A stretch of 5,708 bases of DNA. It comes from Candidatus Doudnabacteria bacterium (GTDB lineage Bacteria; Patescibacteriota; Doudnabacteria; UBA920). Location: positions 1 to 5,708 of the forward strand of contig JAEUSE010000068.1 in assembly GCA_016788805.1 (NCBI GenBank). Direction: 5' to 3'. A program made the translations under genes and the position numbers. The notes beneath the pieces are model-generated. The model ran no database searches. It was not told the origin of the DNA and saw only the letters and a program-made list of their open reading frames with translations. The stretch's first letter is position 1. Each line of letters opens with the position of its first letter. Shown here piece by piece: positions 5,386 through 5,708 of this stretch.

Positions 5386-5394
5386 TGCTAGAAT
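5386..5394 (+). promoter_or_regulatory. Predicted extended -10 promoter for the 72-aa XRE gene
   Basis: TGCTAGAAT (5386-5394) is an extended -10 (TGn followed by TAGAAT, 5 of 6 to TATAAT). No good -35 lies 16-18 bases upstream, which extended -10 promoters tolerate. The predicted start falls at about 5401-5402, on the A of the ATG, so the message would be leaderless. Confidence 0.45.
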
Positions 5395-5401
5395 ATAGTC
5401 A

Positions 5402-5620
5402 ATGAGCAAAAGCAAATCACTCGGGCAGCTATTCAAAGAGGTTAGGCTTAAAAAACAACTTACGCAGCTTGAGGTTGCCGAAAAAGCTGGGGTGCACTGG
5501 AATACCGTGGCCAAGATCGAACGCAATGAGCAAGACCCGCAATTTCCTACAGCGCTGAGCATTGCGGAAGTGTTGGACATACCTGTTTCAGAACTTACGA
5601 AGTACTATCGCCACAAATAG
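5402..5620 (+). CDS. Small XRE-family helix-turn-helix regulator
   Basis: This 72-residue protein is essentially one XRE/Cro-C1 domain: SLGQLFKEVRLKKQLTQLEV (6-25), AEKAGVHWNTVAKIERNEQD (26-45, turn and recognition helix), then FPTALSIAEVLDIPVSELTK (48-67). It has no extra domain, so it should act as a small dimeric repressor or activator. Its size and fold resemble the controller (C) proteins of Type II R-M systems, but those usually precede the endonuclease, whereas this gene lies 364 bases downstream with its own apparent promoter. ATG 5402 is the first start in frame and no SD precedes it; the extended -10 just upstream points to a leaderless message. It could regulate the R-M genes, the broken membrane-protein gene, or something beyond the window. 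The family is certain and the target unknown. Confidence 0.88.
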   Translation: MSKSKSLGQLFKEVRLKKQLTQLEVAEKAGVHWNTVAKIERNEQDPQFPTALSIAEVLDIPVSELTKYYRHK

Positions 5621-5708
5621 CGCCGTAACCAGATAAAATCTATCATCTGATGCGCAAGTTGTTTGGACTCAATGCGTCGCATAACCTCACAACTGTCATT
5701 TTGGGAGA
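5621..5708. other. Right-edge non-coding stretch
   Basis: No gene is recognisable in the last 88 bases. A short inverted repeat ATGCG-T-CGCAT (5672-5682) is nested inside AGTTGT (5657-5662) and ACAACT (5689-5694), which could fold but is too short to name. There is no T-run terminator after the XRE gene. Confidence 0.4.

Noticed and set aside
5376..5401. C-box operator of a restriction controller upstream of the 72-aa XRE gene
   Set aside because: Only a single TAGTC half is present, without the paired GACT/AGTC symmetry seen in known C-boxes.
1..5708. CRISPR array, tRNA, rRNA, transposase or terminal repeats of an insertion sequence
   Set aside because: No regularly spaced repeats, cloverleaf-like stretch, transposase motifs or paired terminal repeats were seen on either strand.

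Overview
The window (about half G+C, standard code with TGA used as a stop) looks like an accessory or defence segment of a small bacterial genome. The truncated gene at the left edge is a single-pass membrane protein with a YCKVY start to its soluble part and a DEIRPDV motif. I associate that style with Candidatus Saccharibacteria (TM7, Patescibacteria), but only from memory, so the host assignment is tentative. Strong Shine-Dalgarno (SD) sequences sit beside genes with no SD at all, and this mixture fits such a host without proving it.

Layout. 1-354 (+) is the 3' end of the membrane-anchored protein. Convergent to it is a two-gene minus-strand operon, 1233 down to 378: an XRE-type helix-turn-helix regulator whose 3' end overlaps by 35 bases an ImmA/IrrE-type zinc metallopeptidase. 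Between 1234 and 1353 lies a compact divergent control region in which two face-to-face promoters share one TTGACAA element. To the right, on the plus strand, are a 51-residue basic Ala/Ser/Lys-rich protein (1354-1509), a 301-residue protein of unknown function (1614-2519), and a Type II restriction-modification pair: an N6-adenine methyltransferase of the PstI/BsuBI type (2618-4093) and a BsuBI/PstI-family endonuclease (4090-5037), overlapping by ATGA. The gap 5038-5401 holds what looks like a small membrane-protein gene broken by one missing base in a T6 run. A second, 72-residue XRE protein (5402-5620) ends the readable genes.

How it may work. The methylase and endonuclease should protect the chromosome and cut unmethylated DNA, probably at CTGCAG if specificity follows the family; I saw no CTGCAG by eye in this window. 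The methylase comes first, and the endonuclease has no good SD of its own, so endonuclease synthesis probably depends on translation of the methylase message. The XRE/ImmA pair resembles the repressor/anti-repressor-protease switches known from mobile elements, and its position opposite the 51-aa and 301-aa genes suggests it controls them. A 28-bp dyad upstream of the methylase promoter is a candidate regulator site. The least explained part is the 51-aa and 301-aa gene pair between the regulator switch and the restriction-modification genes. It is the best candidate for an undescribed component.
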